A DNA stretch of 64,000 nucleotides from Enterobacter mori LMG 25706 (lineage in GTDB: Bacteria > Pseudomonadota > Gammaproteobacteria > Enterobacterales > Enterobacteriaceae). Every line of letters starts with the position of its first letter. Within the stretch, counting starts at the first letter, position 1. Location of the stretch: NCBI RefSeq assembly GCF_000211415.1, contig NZ_GL890776.1, forward strand, positions 536,811-600,810. Direction: 5' to 3'. Both the position numbers and the translations under genes were made by a program. Of this stretch, positions 46,076 to 53,428 are shown piece after piece. A model generated the notes under the pieces. The model was not told the DNA's origin and searched no databases. It was given only the letters and a program-made list of their open reading frames with translations.

Positions 46076-46927
46076 ATGAAATTCACTCACCTTGCCCTGC
46101 TTTCCACCCTTTTTACTCCGGCTGTGTTTGCCGCGCCGTTGACCATTGATACCTATAACCCGCAGGAAAAAGGCATTTTTGCGGTCTCCTCCATGCTGGT
46201 CTCCGGCCCGAAACAGGCGGTGCTGTCTGACGCGCAGTTCAGCGTGAAAGATGGCGAAGCGCTGGTAGAAAAAATCCGCAAAAGCGGGAAAACACTGAAC
46301 AAGATTGTGATCACCTCCGGCGATCCGGATTTCTATTTTGGCCTTCAGCCGCTGGTGAAAGCCTTCCCGAATGCTAAAGTGGTGGCCACGCAGCATGTGG
46401 TTGACCATATCAAAGCCACCAAAGACGCCAAACTCGCCTTCTGGGGTCCGCAGATGAAAGATGGCGCGCCAACGGAACTGGTTGTCCCTCAGGTGCTCGC
46501 GTCCACCACGTTTATGGTTGACGGAGAAAAGATTGATATTGAGGAGCCAGACAGCTACGCGGCCTATGTGTGGATCCCGTCAGCGAAGACTATCCTCGGC
46601 GGCACCGGCGTCTCCTGGGGCATTCACGTCTGGACAGCGGATACCCAAACGTCGGCTCGCCGTCAGCAGTGGCAGGAAACCCTGGATAATATGGCCGCGC
46701 ACAAGCCAGAGCGCGTGATCCCGGGCCACTACCTCGGTACGCCGCCAGCCGGAACCGGCGCTATCGACTTTACCCGCACGTATCTGCAGCAGTTTGAACA
46801 GGCATTGGCCAAGCATAAGGATTCTGCTGGCGTGATTGCCGCGATGAAAAAACAGCAGCCGGACCTGGCCGAAGTCAGCTCTCTTGAGTTAAGCGCTAAG
46901 GTGAATACTGGCGAAATGAAGTGGTAA
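46076..46927 (+). CDS. Secreted MBL-fold protein with an altered metal motif (Vmh-like)
   Basis: A 283-residue protein with a signal peptide (KFTHLALLSTLFTPAVFA) and the general order of a metallo-beta-lactamase fold. Where most have THxHxDHxGG, it has ITSGDPDFYFGLQ: both first histidines are missing, though an Asp and the strand context are kept. Later motifs remain, such as ILGGTGVSWGIHVWT and RVIPGHYLG with a His. I associate this GDPDFYFG form with the Vmh family of MBL-fold hydrolases. Metal binding and activity are uncertain. It is divergent from a LysR regulator and ends before a long hairpin. Confidence 0.75.
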   Translation: MKFTHLALLSTLFTPAVFAAPLTIDTYNPQEKGIFAVSSMLVSGPKQAVLSDAQFSVKDGEALVEKIRKSGKTLNKIVITSGDPDFYFGLQPLVKAFPNAKVVATQHVVDHIKATKDAKLAFWGPQMKDGAPTELVVPQVLASTTFMVDGEKIDIEEPDSYAAYVWIPSAKTILGGTGVSWGIHVWTADTQTSARRQQWQETLDNMAAHKPERVIPGHYLGTPPAGTGAIDFTRTYLQQFEQALAKHKDSAGVIAAMKKQQPDLAEVSSLELSAKVNTGEMKW

Positions 46928-46936
46928 GTTAAACTC

Positions 46937-46969
46937 TGCTCCTGCTATATTTCCGTGATAGCAGGAGCA
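46937..46969. terminator. Long stem-loop after the Vmh-like gene
   Basis: TGCTCCTGCTAT (46937-46948) pairs perfectly with ATAGCAGGAGCA (46958-46969) over a nine-base loop, ten bases after the stop codon. There is no T tract, so it may be a Rho-assisted terminator or a 3' stabiliser. The remaining 185 bases up to bdm hold the RcsB box and the bdm promoter region. Confidence 0.6.
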
Positions 46970-47054
46970 ACCCGCAAATATCTACCACTCTCCCATTGAT
47001 TCCCCCTCCTTTTTAAAAGCACATAAAAGCATGCACTTATGACTTTTTTAATTC

Positions 47055-47068
47055 TAAGATGAATCTTA
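47055..47068. promoter_or_regulatory. RcsB-box-like palindrome upstream of bdm
   Basis: TAAGATGAATCTTA is a near-perfect inverted repeat and resembles the RcsB box (TAAGAAT-ATTCTTA type). It lies 88 bases upstream of the bdm start. E. coli bdm is known to be under Rcs phosphorelay control, which supports the assignment. Confidence 0.6.
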
Positions 47069-47156
47069 CACACAGCGCCGGAAATATTTGCCATTCTGAA
47101 TGTGAATTATATTTTTGCACGCCGTAACATTAAACAGACAACGACACGGAGGCAGC

Positions 47157-47372
47157 ATGTTTACTTATTACCCGGCAAATACTACAGCAGCACAACCGGA
47201 ACTCGTTAACGCCATTGCGCAGGGTCTTCACGCCGAGCACGGTGCTGTGACTGAAGATGACATTTTGATGGAACTGACCAAGTGGGTGGAATCCACAGAC
47301 AATGACATCCTCAGTGACATCTACCAGCAGACCATTAACTATGTTGTTAGCGGGCGAAACGCACCTTTGTAA
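47157..47372 (+). CDS. bdm: Biofilm-dependent modulation protein Bdm
   Basis: A 71-residue protein close to E. coli Bdm: MFTYYPANTTAAQPELVNAI, then EHGAVTEDDILMELTKWVE and the ending DNDILSDIYQQTINYVVSGR. The ATG at 47157, with GGAGG just before it, matches the E. coli start; an upstream in-frame start at 47115 has no support. Bdm is an osmotically and Rcs-controlled small protein linked to flagellar and biofilm regulation. It sits before sra, as in E. coli. Confidence 0.93.
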   Translation: MFTYYPANTTAAQPELVNAIAQGLHAEHGAVTEDDILMELTKWVESTDNDILSDIYQQTINYVVSGRNAPL

Positions 47373-47467
47373 AAACCTGCTAAGCTGGATCTGCAACCTA
47401 AGGGGTTACATTTCGTTTGCGTAAGCAAGCTTGTCCTTAAAACTATCAACAGGATTGAGGAGTTAAC

Positions 47468-47605
47468 ATGAAATCGAACCGTCAGGCACGCCATATTCTG
47501 GGACTGAACTACAAGCTTTCAAACCAACGTAAAGTGGTGATTGAGGGCGACAGTGAAACGCAGGTCACCCACGTCACGGGCAGAAAACGCCACGCAGGCA
47601 AGTAA
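47468..47605 (+). CDS. sra: Stationary-phase-induced ribosome-associated protein Sra (RpsV, S22)
   Basis: A 45-residue basic protein: [20 protein letters not shown], then [13 protein letters not shown] and the C terminus GRKRHAGK. It matches E. coli Sra/RpsV closely in its first 20 residues and its C-terminal GRKR. It associates with the 30S subunit in stationary phase. TTGAGGAG lies 6-8 bases before the ATG. It is followed at once by a strong terminator, and its place between bdm and maeA is conserved. Confidence 0.94.
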   Translation: MKSNRQARHILGLNYKLSNQRKVVIEGDSETQVTHVTGRKRHAGK

Positions 47606-47625
47606 GTTCCAGTAAGATATTTACG

Positions 47626-47656
47626 ACACCATCGGTAATCCCGATGGTGTTTTTGT
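47626..47656 (+). terminator. Rho-independent terminator of sra
   Basis: ACACCATCGG (47626-47635) pairs perfectly with CCGATGGTGT (47641-47650) over TAATC, followed by TTTTTGTTT. This is a textbook intrinsic terminator 20 bases after the sra stop. Confidence 0.92.
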
Positions 47657-47781
47657 TTATGTGTTGCGGTAATTAATATTTAGCTCCTTTATAATACCGC
47701 CCGACCGCACCCCGTAGCACAGGCCAGAAAGATGACAAACAGCAGTGTCAGGGACGGATCTTCATAAAAAGAGTGAGTGAC

Positions 47782-49479
47782 ATGGACAACAAACTGAAAA
47801 AACATCGTTCCTTATACATCCCATACGCCGGACCCGTTTTACTCGAATTTCCCCTGCTTAACAAAGGCAGCGCCTTCAGCATGGAAGAGCGCGGCAGCTT
47901 TAACCTGCTTGGCCTCTTGCCTGAAGTGGTTGAAACCATTGAAGAACAGGCAGAGCGCGCCTGGATCCAGTATCAGGGCTTCAAGACGGAAATCGACAAA
48001 CACATCTACCTGCGCAACATCCAGGACACCAACGAAACCCTTTTCTATCGCCTGGTACAAAACCATATCGAAGAGATGATGCCGGTGATCTACACCCCGA
48101 CGGTGGGTGCCGCCTGTGAACGTTTCTCTGAGATCTATCGTCGTTCCCGTGGGGTATTTATCTCTTATCAGAACCGTCACAACATGGACGATATTCTGCA
48201 GAACGTGCCAAACCACAATATTAAAGTCATCGTTGTGACCGACGGCGAACGTATTCTGGGTCTTGGTGACCAGGGCATTGGCGGGATGGGGATCCCAATC
48301 GGCAAGCTCTCCTTGTATACCGCCTGCGGTGGCATCAGCCCGGCGTATACCCTGCCGGTGGTGTTGGATGTCGGTACCAATAACCAGCAGCTGTTGAACG
48401 ATCCGCTTTACATGGGCTGGCGTCATCCACGTATTACCGACGATGAGTACTATCAGTTTGTCGACGACTTCATCCAGGCCGTGAAACAGCGTTGGCCGGA
48501 CGTACTCTTGCAGTTCGAAGACTTTGCGCAGAAGAACGCGATGCCGCTGCTGAACCGTTATCGGGATGAGATCTGCTCGTTCAACGACGATATCCAGGGC
48601 ACCGCTTCGGTGACCGTAGGCACGCTGATCGCTGCCAGCCGCGCAGCCGGTAGCCAGCTGAGCTACCAGAAAATTGTCTTCCTTGGCGCAGGCTCTGCGG
48701 GCTGTGGTATTGCCGAGCAGATTATCGCCCAGACGCAGCGTGAAGGGTTAAGCGAAGAGCTGGCCCGCTCCCGCGTCTTTATGGTTGACCGTTTCGGCCT
48801 GCTGACCGACGGTATGCCGAACCTGCTGCCGTTCCAGACCAAGCTGGTGCAGAAGCGCGAAAATCTGAAAAACTGGGATACCGACAACGAAGTCCTTTCC
48901 CTGCTGGACGTGGTGCGCAACGTGAAGCCGGATATTCTGATCGGCGTTTCCGGACAAACCGGTCTCTTTACCGAAGAGATCATCCGCGAGATGCACAAGC
49001 ACTGCGAGCGCCCTATCGTGATGCCGCTGTCTAACCCGACCTCGCGCGTGGAAGCGACGCCGCAGGACATCATCGCCTGGACAGAAGGTAATGCGCTGGT
49101 CGCGACCGGCAGTCCGTTCGATCCGGTGGTGTGGAAGGATAAAACCTATCCGATTGCCCAGTGCAACAACTCCTACATCTTCCCGGGCATTGGTCTGGGC
49201 GTGATCGCCTCCGGCGCATCCCGCATTACCGACGAAATGCTGATGTCGGCAAGCGAAACCCTGGCGGGCCACTCTCCGCTGGTCAATGATGGCGAAGGTC
49301 TGGTGCTGCCAGAGCTGAAAGACATTCACAAGGTGTCACGCGCTATCGCATTCGCGGTAGGTAAAATGGCGCAGCAGCAGGGCGTGGCGGTGAAAACCTC
49401 TGCCGACGCGCTGCAGCAGGCCATCGACGACAACTTCTGGAAGCCTGAATACCGCAGCTATCGCCGTACGTCGATTTAA
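47782..49479 (+). CDS. maeA: NAD-dependent malate dehydrogenase (malic enzyme) MaeA/SfcA
   Basis: A 565-residue malic enzyme, the same length as E. coli MaeA when started at the ATG at 47782 (a GTG three codons upstream is open but less likely). Motifs are [40 protein letters not shown], the metal and substrate region [20 protein letters not shown], the dinucleotide fold [18 protein letters not shown], and [17 protein letters not shown]. It converts malate to pyruvate and CO2 with NAD+. The motifs and ends are complete. In E. coli adhP lies beside it; here an ABC-F gene is inserted between. Confidence 0.96.
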   Translation: MDNKLKKHRSLYIPYAGPVLLEFPLLNKGSAFSMEERGSFNLLGLLPEVVETIEEQAERAWIQYQGFKTEIDKHIYLRNIQDTNETLFYRLVQNHIEEMMPVIYTPTVGAACERFSEIYRRSRGVFISYQNRHNMDDILQNVPNHNIKVIVVTDGERILGLGDQGIGGMGIPIGKLSLYTACGGISPAYTLPVVLDVGTNNQQLLNDPLYMGWRHPRITDDEYYQFVDDFIQAVKQRWPDVLLQFEDFAQKNAMPLLNRYRDEICSFNDDIQGTASVTVGTLIAASRAAGSQLSYQKIVFLGAGSAGCGIAEQIIAQTQREGLSEELARSRVFMVDRFGLLTDGMPNLLPFQTKLVQKRENLKNWDTDNEVLSLLDVVRNVKPDILIGVSGQTGLFTEEIIREMHKHCERPIVMPLSNPTSRVEATPQDIIAWTEGNALVATGSPFDPVVWKDKTYPIAQCNNSYIFPGIGLGVIASGASRITDEMLMSASETLAGHSPLVNDGEGLVLPELKDIHKVSRAIAFAVGKMAQQQGVAVKTSADALQQAIDDNFWKPEYRSYRRTSI

Positions 49480-49497
49480 TTCTGCGCTTCAACCGTT

Positions 49498-49518
49498 CCC
49501 TCTCCCTCTGGGAGAGGG
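49498..49518. terminator. Hairpin repeat after maeA
   Basis: CCCTCTCCC (49498-49506) pairs with GGGAGAGGG (49510-49518) over TCT. It continues with TTAGGGTGAGGG, a sequence I know as a common dispersed intergenic hairpin repeat in enteric bacteria. It lies 18 bases after maeA and probably ends its transcript or protects its 3' end. Confidence 0.6.
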
Positions 49519-49628
49519 TTAGGGTGAGGGCAACAGACCGCACCATCGAATACCCACTAGCCAAACCCCGTTTCCCCCGCTACACTCCCTTCATCCATTA
49601 ACCCACTGAACATATAAGGAGGCCAATT

Positions 49629-49712
49629 ATGCTGTATCGTGAAATTTTCAATGTTTCACATACATTTGGTGATCGCACCAGCTCAAGCGTTATCGGTATC
49701 GTGCTGCGATAA
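49629..49712 (+). CDS. Leader peptide of the ABC-F gene (27 aa)
   Basis: A 28-codon ORF (27 residues plus TAA) starting MLYREIF and ending SVIGIVLR. It has a very strong ribosome binding site, AAGGAGG, 9 bases before the ATG, much better than that of the ABC-F gene itself. A minus-10-like TACACT at 49581 would place transcription start some 35 bases upstream of it. The final third of the ORF and its stop codon form the first half of an RNA hairpin. It does not resemble a protein I know. Its size, strong start and position suggest a stalling leader peptide, like those controlling erm and resistance-type ABC-F genes. The stalling signal is unknown; the end IGIVLR is loosely like arrest motifs, which is only a hint. 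Confidence 0.6.
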   Translation: MLYREIFNVSHTFGDRTSSSVIGIVLR

Positions 49713-49823
49713 CTTCTGCTTGAGCGAAGACACCAACCCCTGAAATCCCTTCTCTCGGGCTTACTGAGTTATCGTCAGCGATGTTTGACGAGGCATAAAC
49801 ATGCCTGTAACTCTTGGGTAAGC
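49681..49823 (+). promoter_or_regulatory. Translational attenuator of the ABC-F gene
   Basis: Four segments can pair in two exclusive ways. Segment 1 (GCTCAAGC 49681-49688, GTTATCG 49689-49695) pairs with segment 2 (CGATAAC 49707-49713, GCTTGAGC 49718-49725): 15 bp with a four-base bulge. Segment 3 (GCTTAC 49759-49764, GAGTTA 49766-49771) pairs with segment 4 (TAACTC 49808-49813, GTAAGC 49818-49823), which contains the GGGTAAG ribosome binding region of the ABC-F gene. Alternatively segment 2 (CGATAACT 49707-49714) pairs with segment 3 (AGTTATCG 49767-49774). A ribosome stalled over segment 1 would favour 2:3 and free segment 4. A small hairpin AGGCAT-AAAC-ATGCCT (49791-49806) sits inside the 3:4 loop. 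All pairings are read directly; function is inferred. Confidence 0.65.
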
Positions 49824-49827
49824 AACA

Positions 49828-51540
49828 ATGAGCACTTTACTCACTGCACAATCTTTACGCGTTGATACGGCGTTTGGCACGCTCTTCGACTCACTCTCCT
49901 TTACGCTGAAAAAAGGCGACCGCATTGGCCTGCTGGGCGACAACGGCTGCGGCAAAAGTACGCTGCTGAAGGTGCTGGACGGCACAGATTCCCCTGCTGC
50001 CGGAACGGTAGCGCTGGCCGGGCACTGCCTGATGGCGCGCGTTGAGCAACCTCTCCCGGACGCCATTTTCCCGCTGACCATGCTGGATGCCGTACTCGCA
50101 CAGCTGGCATTTGCTGAGCGCGACAGCCTGCGCTGGAAAGCCGAAACGCTGCTGGCAAGCATGGGCTTTACGCCGCAGGATATGATGCTGCAATCCGCCA
50201 CGTTGAGCGGCGGGCAGCATACGCGTCTGCTGCTGGCGCGAGCGTTGATCCACGATCCGGATCTGCTCTTGCTGGACGAACCGAGCAACCACCTCGATTT
50301 ACCGACCCTGCTGTGGCTGGAACAATTCCTGCAGAACTGGCCCGGGAGCTTCGTGCTGGTCTCGCACGACAGACAGCTGCTGGATGCCGTCACCAACGGC
50401 AGCTGGATCCTGCGCGATAAGATGCTGCACTACTTTGCCCTTCCCTGCACGGCGGCACGCAAGGCGCTTGAAGCAAAAGATGAAAGCGACGCGCAGCGCC
50501 ACAAAGCGGAGCAAAAGGAGATCGACCGCGTCACCGCCAGCGCCAGGCGGCTGGCAACCTGGGGAAAGGTCTACGACAACGAAGACCTTGCCCGCAAAGC
50601 CAAACAGATGGAAAAACAGGTCGAACGGCTCAGGGAGAGCCAGACGGCGCTTACGGCGGGCAGTCAGTGGACGTTAACCCTGCGCGGCGACGCGCTGCGG
50701 GCAGACCGTCTACTGGAACTGGAAAACCTCGACGTCCCGCCTGCGCCCGGGCTTCCGGCACTGTTTAACATCGAAATGGCACGGCTGAAGAGCGGCGATC
50801 GCGTGGCGATTGTCGGTCGTAACGGCTGCGGCAAATCGTCGCTGATGAGGCTTATCTGGCAACAATTTGCCGATGAGCCCGCAGGAAGCGGGCTGAAAAT
50901 CCATCCGCGCGTGTCGCCAGGCTATTACGACCAAACGCTTAATCAACTGTCGGACTCTGCCACGCTGCTTGACGCACTGGAGCCGTTCGCACCGGATCCG
51001 CAGAACCGCAAAATGGCGCTGATAAGCGCGGGTTTCCCGTGGGCGCGTCACGGACAAACCGTCAGCACGCTCAGCGGCGGCGAGCGCTCTCGCCTGCTGT
51101 TCGTTGGCCTGACGCTTGCCCGCTATAGCCTGCTGATGCTGGATGAGCCGACCAACCACCTTGATATGGAAGGCAAAGCCGCGCTGGCACAAACCCTTCA
51201 GCAGTTCGAAGGCGGCGTGCTGCTGGTCAGCCATGACCGCCAGTTAATCAGCCAAAGCTGCAACCGTTTCTGGCTGATTGAAGAGGGAACGCTGAGCGAA
51301 TGGCACGATGCCGAAGCGGTGTTTGAGCGGATGCGTGAAAGCGCGGGTCTGGTGACACCCACCGCGCCTGTCATCGCCGCTGAGACAGTTCAACCCTCGC
51401 CGTATGACGATCTGCTCGAACGGCTGGTCGCGCTGGAAACGCTGCTGGAAGACGATCTGGCGCGCAAGCCGAAGCATCAAAAGCCGCAGCTGCAGGCGCA
51501 ATGGCGTAAAGAGATTGAGGAGATAGAAGCACAGCTGTGA
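49828..51540 (+). CDS. ABC-F family ATPase (ribosome-associated, possibly protective)
   Basis: A 570-residue protein with two ABC domains and no membrane segment, the ABC-F plan. Domain 1 has Walker A GLLGDNGCGKSTLLKVL, signature TLSGGQHTRLLLARAL and Walker B LLLLDEPSNHLDLPT. A charged linker (about residues 225-275, KDESDAQRHKAEQKEIDRVT and on) corresponds to the P-site tRNA interaction motif. Domain 2 has Walker A IVGRNGCGKSSLMRLI, signature TLSGGERSRLLFVGLT and LLMLDEPTNHLDMEG. The C-terminal tail is coiled-coil-like (KPKHQKPQLQAQWRKEIEEI). It is not EttA, Uup, YbiT or YheS as I know them. The start has a weak ribosome site (GGGTAAG) that lies inside an attenuator structure. It is inserted between maeA and adhP. 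Confidence 0.85.
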   Translation: MSTLLTAQSLRVDTAFGTLFDSLSFTLKKGDRIGLLGDNGCGKSTLLKVLDGTDSPAAGTVALAGHCLMARVEQPLPDAIFPLTMLDAVLAQLAFAERDSLRWKAETLLASMGFTPQDMMLQSATLSGGQHTRLLLARALIHDPDLLLLDEPSNHLDLPTLLWLEQFLQNWPGSFVLVSHDRQLLDAVTNGSWILRDKMLHYFALPCTAARKALEAKDESDAQRHKAEQKEIDRVTASARRLATWGKVYDNEDLARKAKQMEKQVERLRESQTALTAGSQWTLTLRGDALRADRLLELENLDVPPAPGLPALFNIEMARLKSGDRVAIVGRNGCGKSSLMRLIWQQFADEPAGSGLKIHPRVSPGYYDQTLNQLSDSATLLDALEPFAPDPQNRKMALISAGFPWARHGQTVSTLSGGERSRLLFVGLTLARYSLLMLDEPTNHLDMEGKAALAQTLQQFEGGVLLVSHDRQLISQSCNRFWLIEEGTLSEWHDAEAVFERMRESAGLVTPTAPVIAAETVQPSPYDDLLERLVALETLLEDDLARKPKHQKPQLQAQWRKEIEEIEAQL

Positions 51541-51737
51541 GTCTGCGCCCGGCGAGCACCTCGCCGGGCCAGCATTTCCCCCCCTTAATTATTAGAGGAT
51601 CGCCGTATTCTTAATCTGAAATCGAATCAAATGATGACATTATGTTGCGGCAGCCTTGCATTACCAGGCTAATGTATTAATCCTTAAGGGGTATTACACC
51701 TGCTATGCAGATTCTTATCATGAACAAGGAGATACAC

Positions 51738-52748
51738 ATGAAGGCTGCTGTTGTCACACAGGACCACCAGGTCAACGTTACCGAAAAAACCTTACGCCCG
51801 CTAAAGCACGGGGAAGCCCTGCTGAAGATGGAGTGCTGTGGCGTATGCCATACCGACCTCCACGTGAAGAACGGCGATTTCGGCGATAAAACCGGGGTGA
51901 TCCTGGGCCATGAAGGGATTGGCATCGTGAAGGAAATCGGCCCCGGCGTGAAATCACTGAAAGTTGGCGATCGTGCCAGCGTGGCGTGGTTTTTCGAAGG
52001 CTGCGGCCACTGCGAATATTGTAATACCGGCAACGAAACCCTGTGCCGCGACGTGAAAAACGCCGGTTACTCCGTTGACGGCGGCATGGCGGAAGAGTGC
52101 ATCGTCACCGCTGACTACGCCGTCAAAGTGCCGGACGGTCTGGATTCTGCAGCGGCCAGCAGCATCACCTGCGCCGGCGTGACCACCTACAAAGCGGTGA
52201 AAGTGTCTGGAATCAAACCGGGCCAGTGGATTGCAATTTATGGTCTGGGTGGGCTGGGCAACCTCGCGCTGCAGTACGCCAAAAACGTCTTTAACGCCAA
52301 AGTCATCGCCCTTGACGTTAACGACGAACAGCTGAAGCTGGCGGCCAGCATGGGTGCAGATTTGACCATCAACTCCCGCAGCGAAGATGCCGCGAAAATT
52401 GTGCAAGAAAAAACGGGCGGCGCACATGCCGCAGTCGTTACTGCCGTCGCAAAAGCCGCATTCAACTCAGCCGTTGATGCCGTACGTGCCGGTGGCCGCG
52501 TGGTCGCGGTTGGCCTGCCGCCGGAAGCGATGAGCCTCGACATTCCGCGCCTGGTGCTGGACGGCATTCAGGTGGTCGGTTCGCTTGTCGGCACCCGTCA
52601 GGATCTGCAGGAAGCCTTCCAGTTCGCCGCTGAGGGTAAGGTTGTGCCGAAAGTGACGATGCGTCCGCTTGAGGATATCAACGCCATCTTTAAAGAGATG
52701 GAACAGGGCCAGATCCGCGGCCGTATGGTTATAGATTTACGTTCATAA
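51738..52748 (+). CDS. adhP: Zinc-dependent alcohol dehydrogenase, propanol-preferring (AdhP)
   Basis: A 336-residue medium-chain alcohol dehydrogenase, the same length as E. coli AdhP. Catalytic zinc motifs are [15 protein letters not shown] and [12 protein letters not shown], the structural zinc site is [15 protein letters not shown], and the NAD site is [15 protein letters not shown]. It interconverts primary alcohols and aldehydes with NAD(H). The ATG at 51738 follows AAGGAGATACAC; an upstream in-frame ATG at 51705 is not supported. It is followed by a REP element. Confidence 0.95.
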   Translation: MKAAVVTQDHQVNVTEKTLRPLKHGEALLKMECCGVCHTDLHVKNGDFGDKTGVILGHEGIGIVKEIGPGVKSLKVGDRASVAWFFEGCGHCEYCNTGNETLCRDVKNAGYSVDGGMAEECIVTADYAVKVPDGLDSAAASSITCAGVTTYKAVKVSGIKPGQWIAIYGLGGLGNLALQYAKNVFNAKVIALDVNDEQLKLAASMGADLTINSRSEDAAKIVQEKTGGAHAAVVTAVAKAAFNSAVDAVRAGGRVVAVGLPPEAMSLDIPRLVLDGIQVVGSLVGTRQDLQEAFQFAAEGKVVPKVTMRPLEDINAIFKEMEQGQIRGRMVIDLRS

Positions 52749-52757
52749 GCAGGTATC

Positions 52758-52789
52758 GCCGGGTAGCGGCTTCGCCCTACCCGGCCTAC
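52758..52789. repeat. Single REP element
   Basis: GCCGGGTAG (52758-52766) pairs with CTACCCGGC (52777-52785) around GCGGCTTCGC, the core of an enterobacterial REP. It lies between the convergent adhP and Rrf2 genes. Confidence 0.8.
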
Positions 52790-52791
52790 TG

Positions 52792-53298
52792 TTACGACGA
52801 ACGCCGGTCCGAAATCCACTCCTGAACCTCAATCTGGAACGTGTCCGGTGCTTTTCGATACATTTTGCGCGCCAGATCGAGGATGGTATGTCGCGCTAAC
52901 TCCTCTTCCATTCGCTGCTGCGCGCTGTCCATCACCGAACGTACCCCGCACGGACCGTCACATACCCAGGCAGGCGGCGTTTCATCAAACACGACCAGCC
53001 GCTGGCGTATCTCCCTACACTCAAACATATTTTTCTCGCCGTCGATGGCGTGCGTTACGTCCAGCACGGTGATCAGCTCCGCCGGGCGCGCTAGCTGAAA
53101 GCCCCCACCCTTGCCTTCCGTACTGATGACCAGACCGGCACGCGACAAGCGGGTGAATATTTTACCGAGATAATCGTACGGCACGCCCTGAAGAGCAGCC
53201 ATCTCCCTGACGCTCATCTCCCGCTCATTGCCCTTCGCATCCACCATGCACATCAGGCTGTGAATGCCGTATTCCACACCGGAACTGTAAAACGCCAT
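52792..53298 (-). CDS. Rrf2 family regulator, likely Fe-S or redox sensing
   Basis: A 168-residue Rrf2-type regulator. The winged helix includes GVEYGIHSLMCMVD, SVREMAALQGVPYDYLGKIF and TRLSRAGLVISTEGKGGGFQ (wing with the GGxxLAR pattern, then LARPAELITVLDV). Three Cys are in the usual cluster zone: Cys94, Cys113 and Cys117 (MFECRE; WVCDGPCGVR), a C-x18-C-x3-C spacing unlike the IscR C-x5-C-x5-C or C-x5-C-x7-C pattern, plus Cys17. It probably binds an iron-sulfur cluster or senses thiol oxidation. It is divergent from a flavoprotein gene, with a strong palindrome between. Confidence 0.86.
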   Translation of the reverse strand: MAFYSSGVEYGIHSLMCMVDAKGNEREMSVREMAALQGVPYDYLGKIFTRLSRAGLVISTEGKGGGFQLARPAELITVLDVTHAIDGEKNMFECREIRQRLVVFDETPPAWVCDGPCGVRSVMDSAQQRMEEELARHTILDLARKMYRKAPDTFQIEVQEWISDRRSS

Positions 53299-53354
53299 GG
53301 TTAACCCCAGTTTGCTGTTCAGGCCATTATAACGATTTTTAACTCAGAAAGAAG

Positions 53355-53376
53355 TTGTCGCAGTTAACTCCGACAA
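53355..53376. promoter_or_regulatory. 22-base palindrome, candidate Rrf2 operator
   Basis: TTGTCG and CGACAA flank an AGTTAACT core, with one mismatched pair (C opposite C) in 22 bases. It lies in the 130-base divergent gap, 57 bases from the Rrf2 start and 53 from the flavoprotein start, placed to control both. Confidence 0.65.
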
Positions 53377-53428
53377 GTATAGTGGCAGTTATGTCAGGTA
53401 CACAGCCTGGCGATCAAAAGGATCGAGT

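Noticed and set aside
49768-49791. TCGTCA/TGACGA hairpin as a transcription terminator before the ABC-F gene
   Set aside because: Six-base stem with no T tract; the SD-sequestering pairing explains the region better, pointing to translational rather than transcriptional attenuation.
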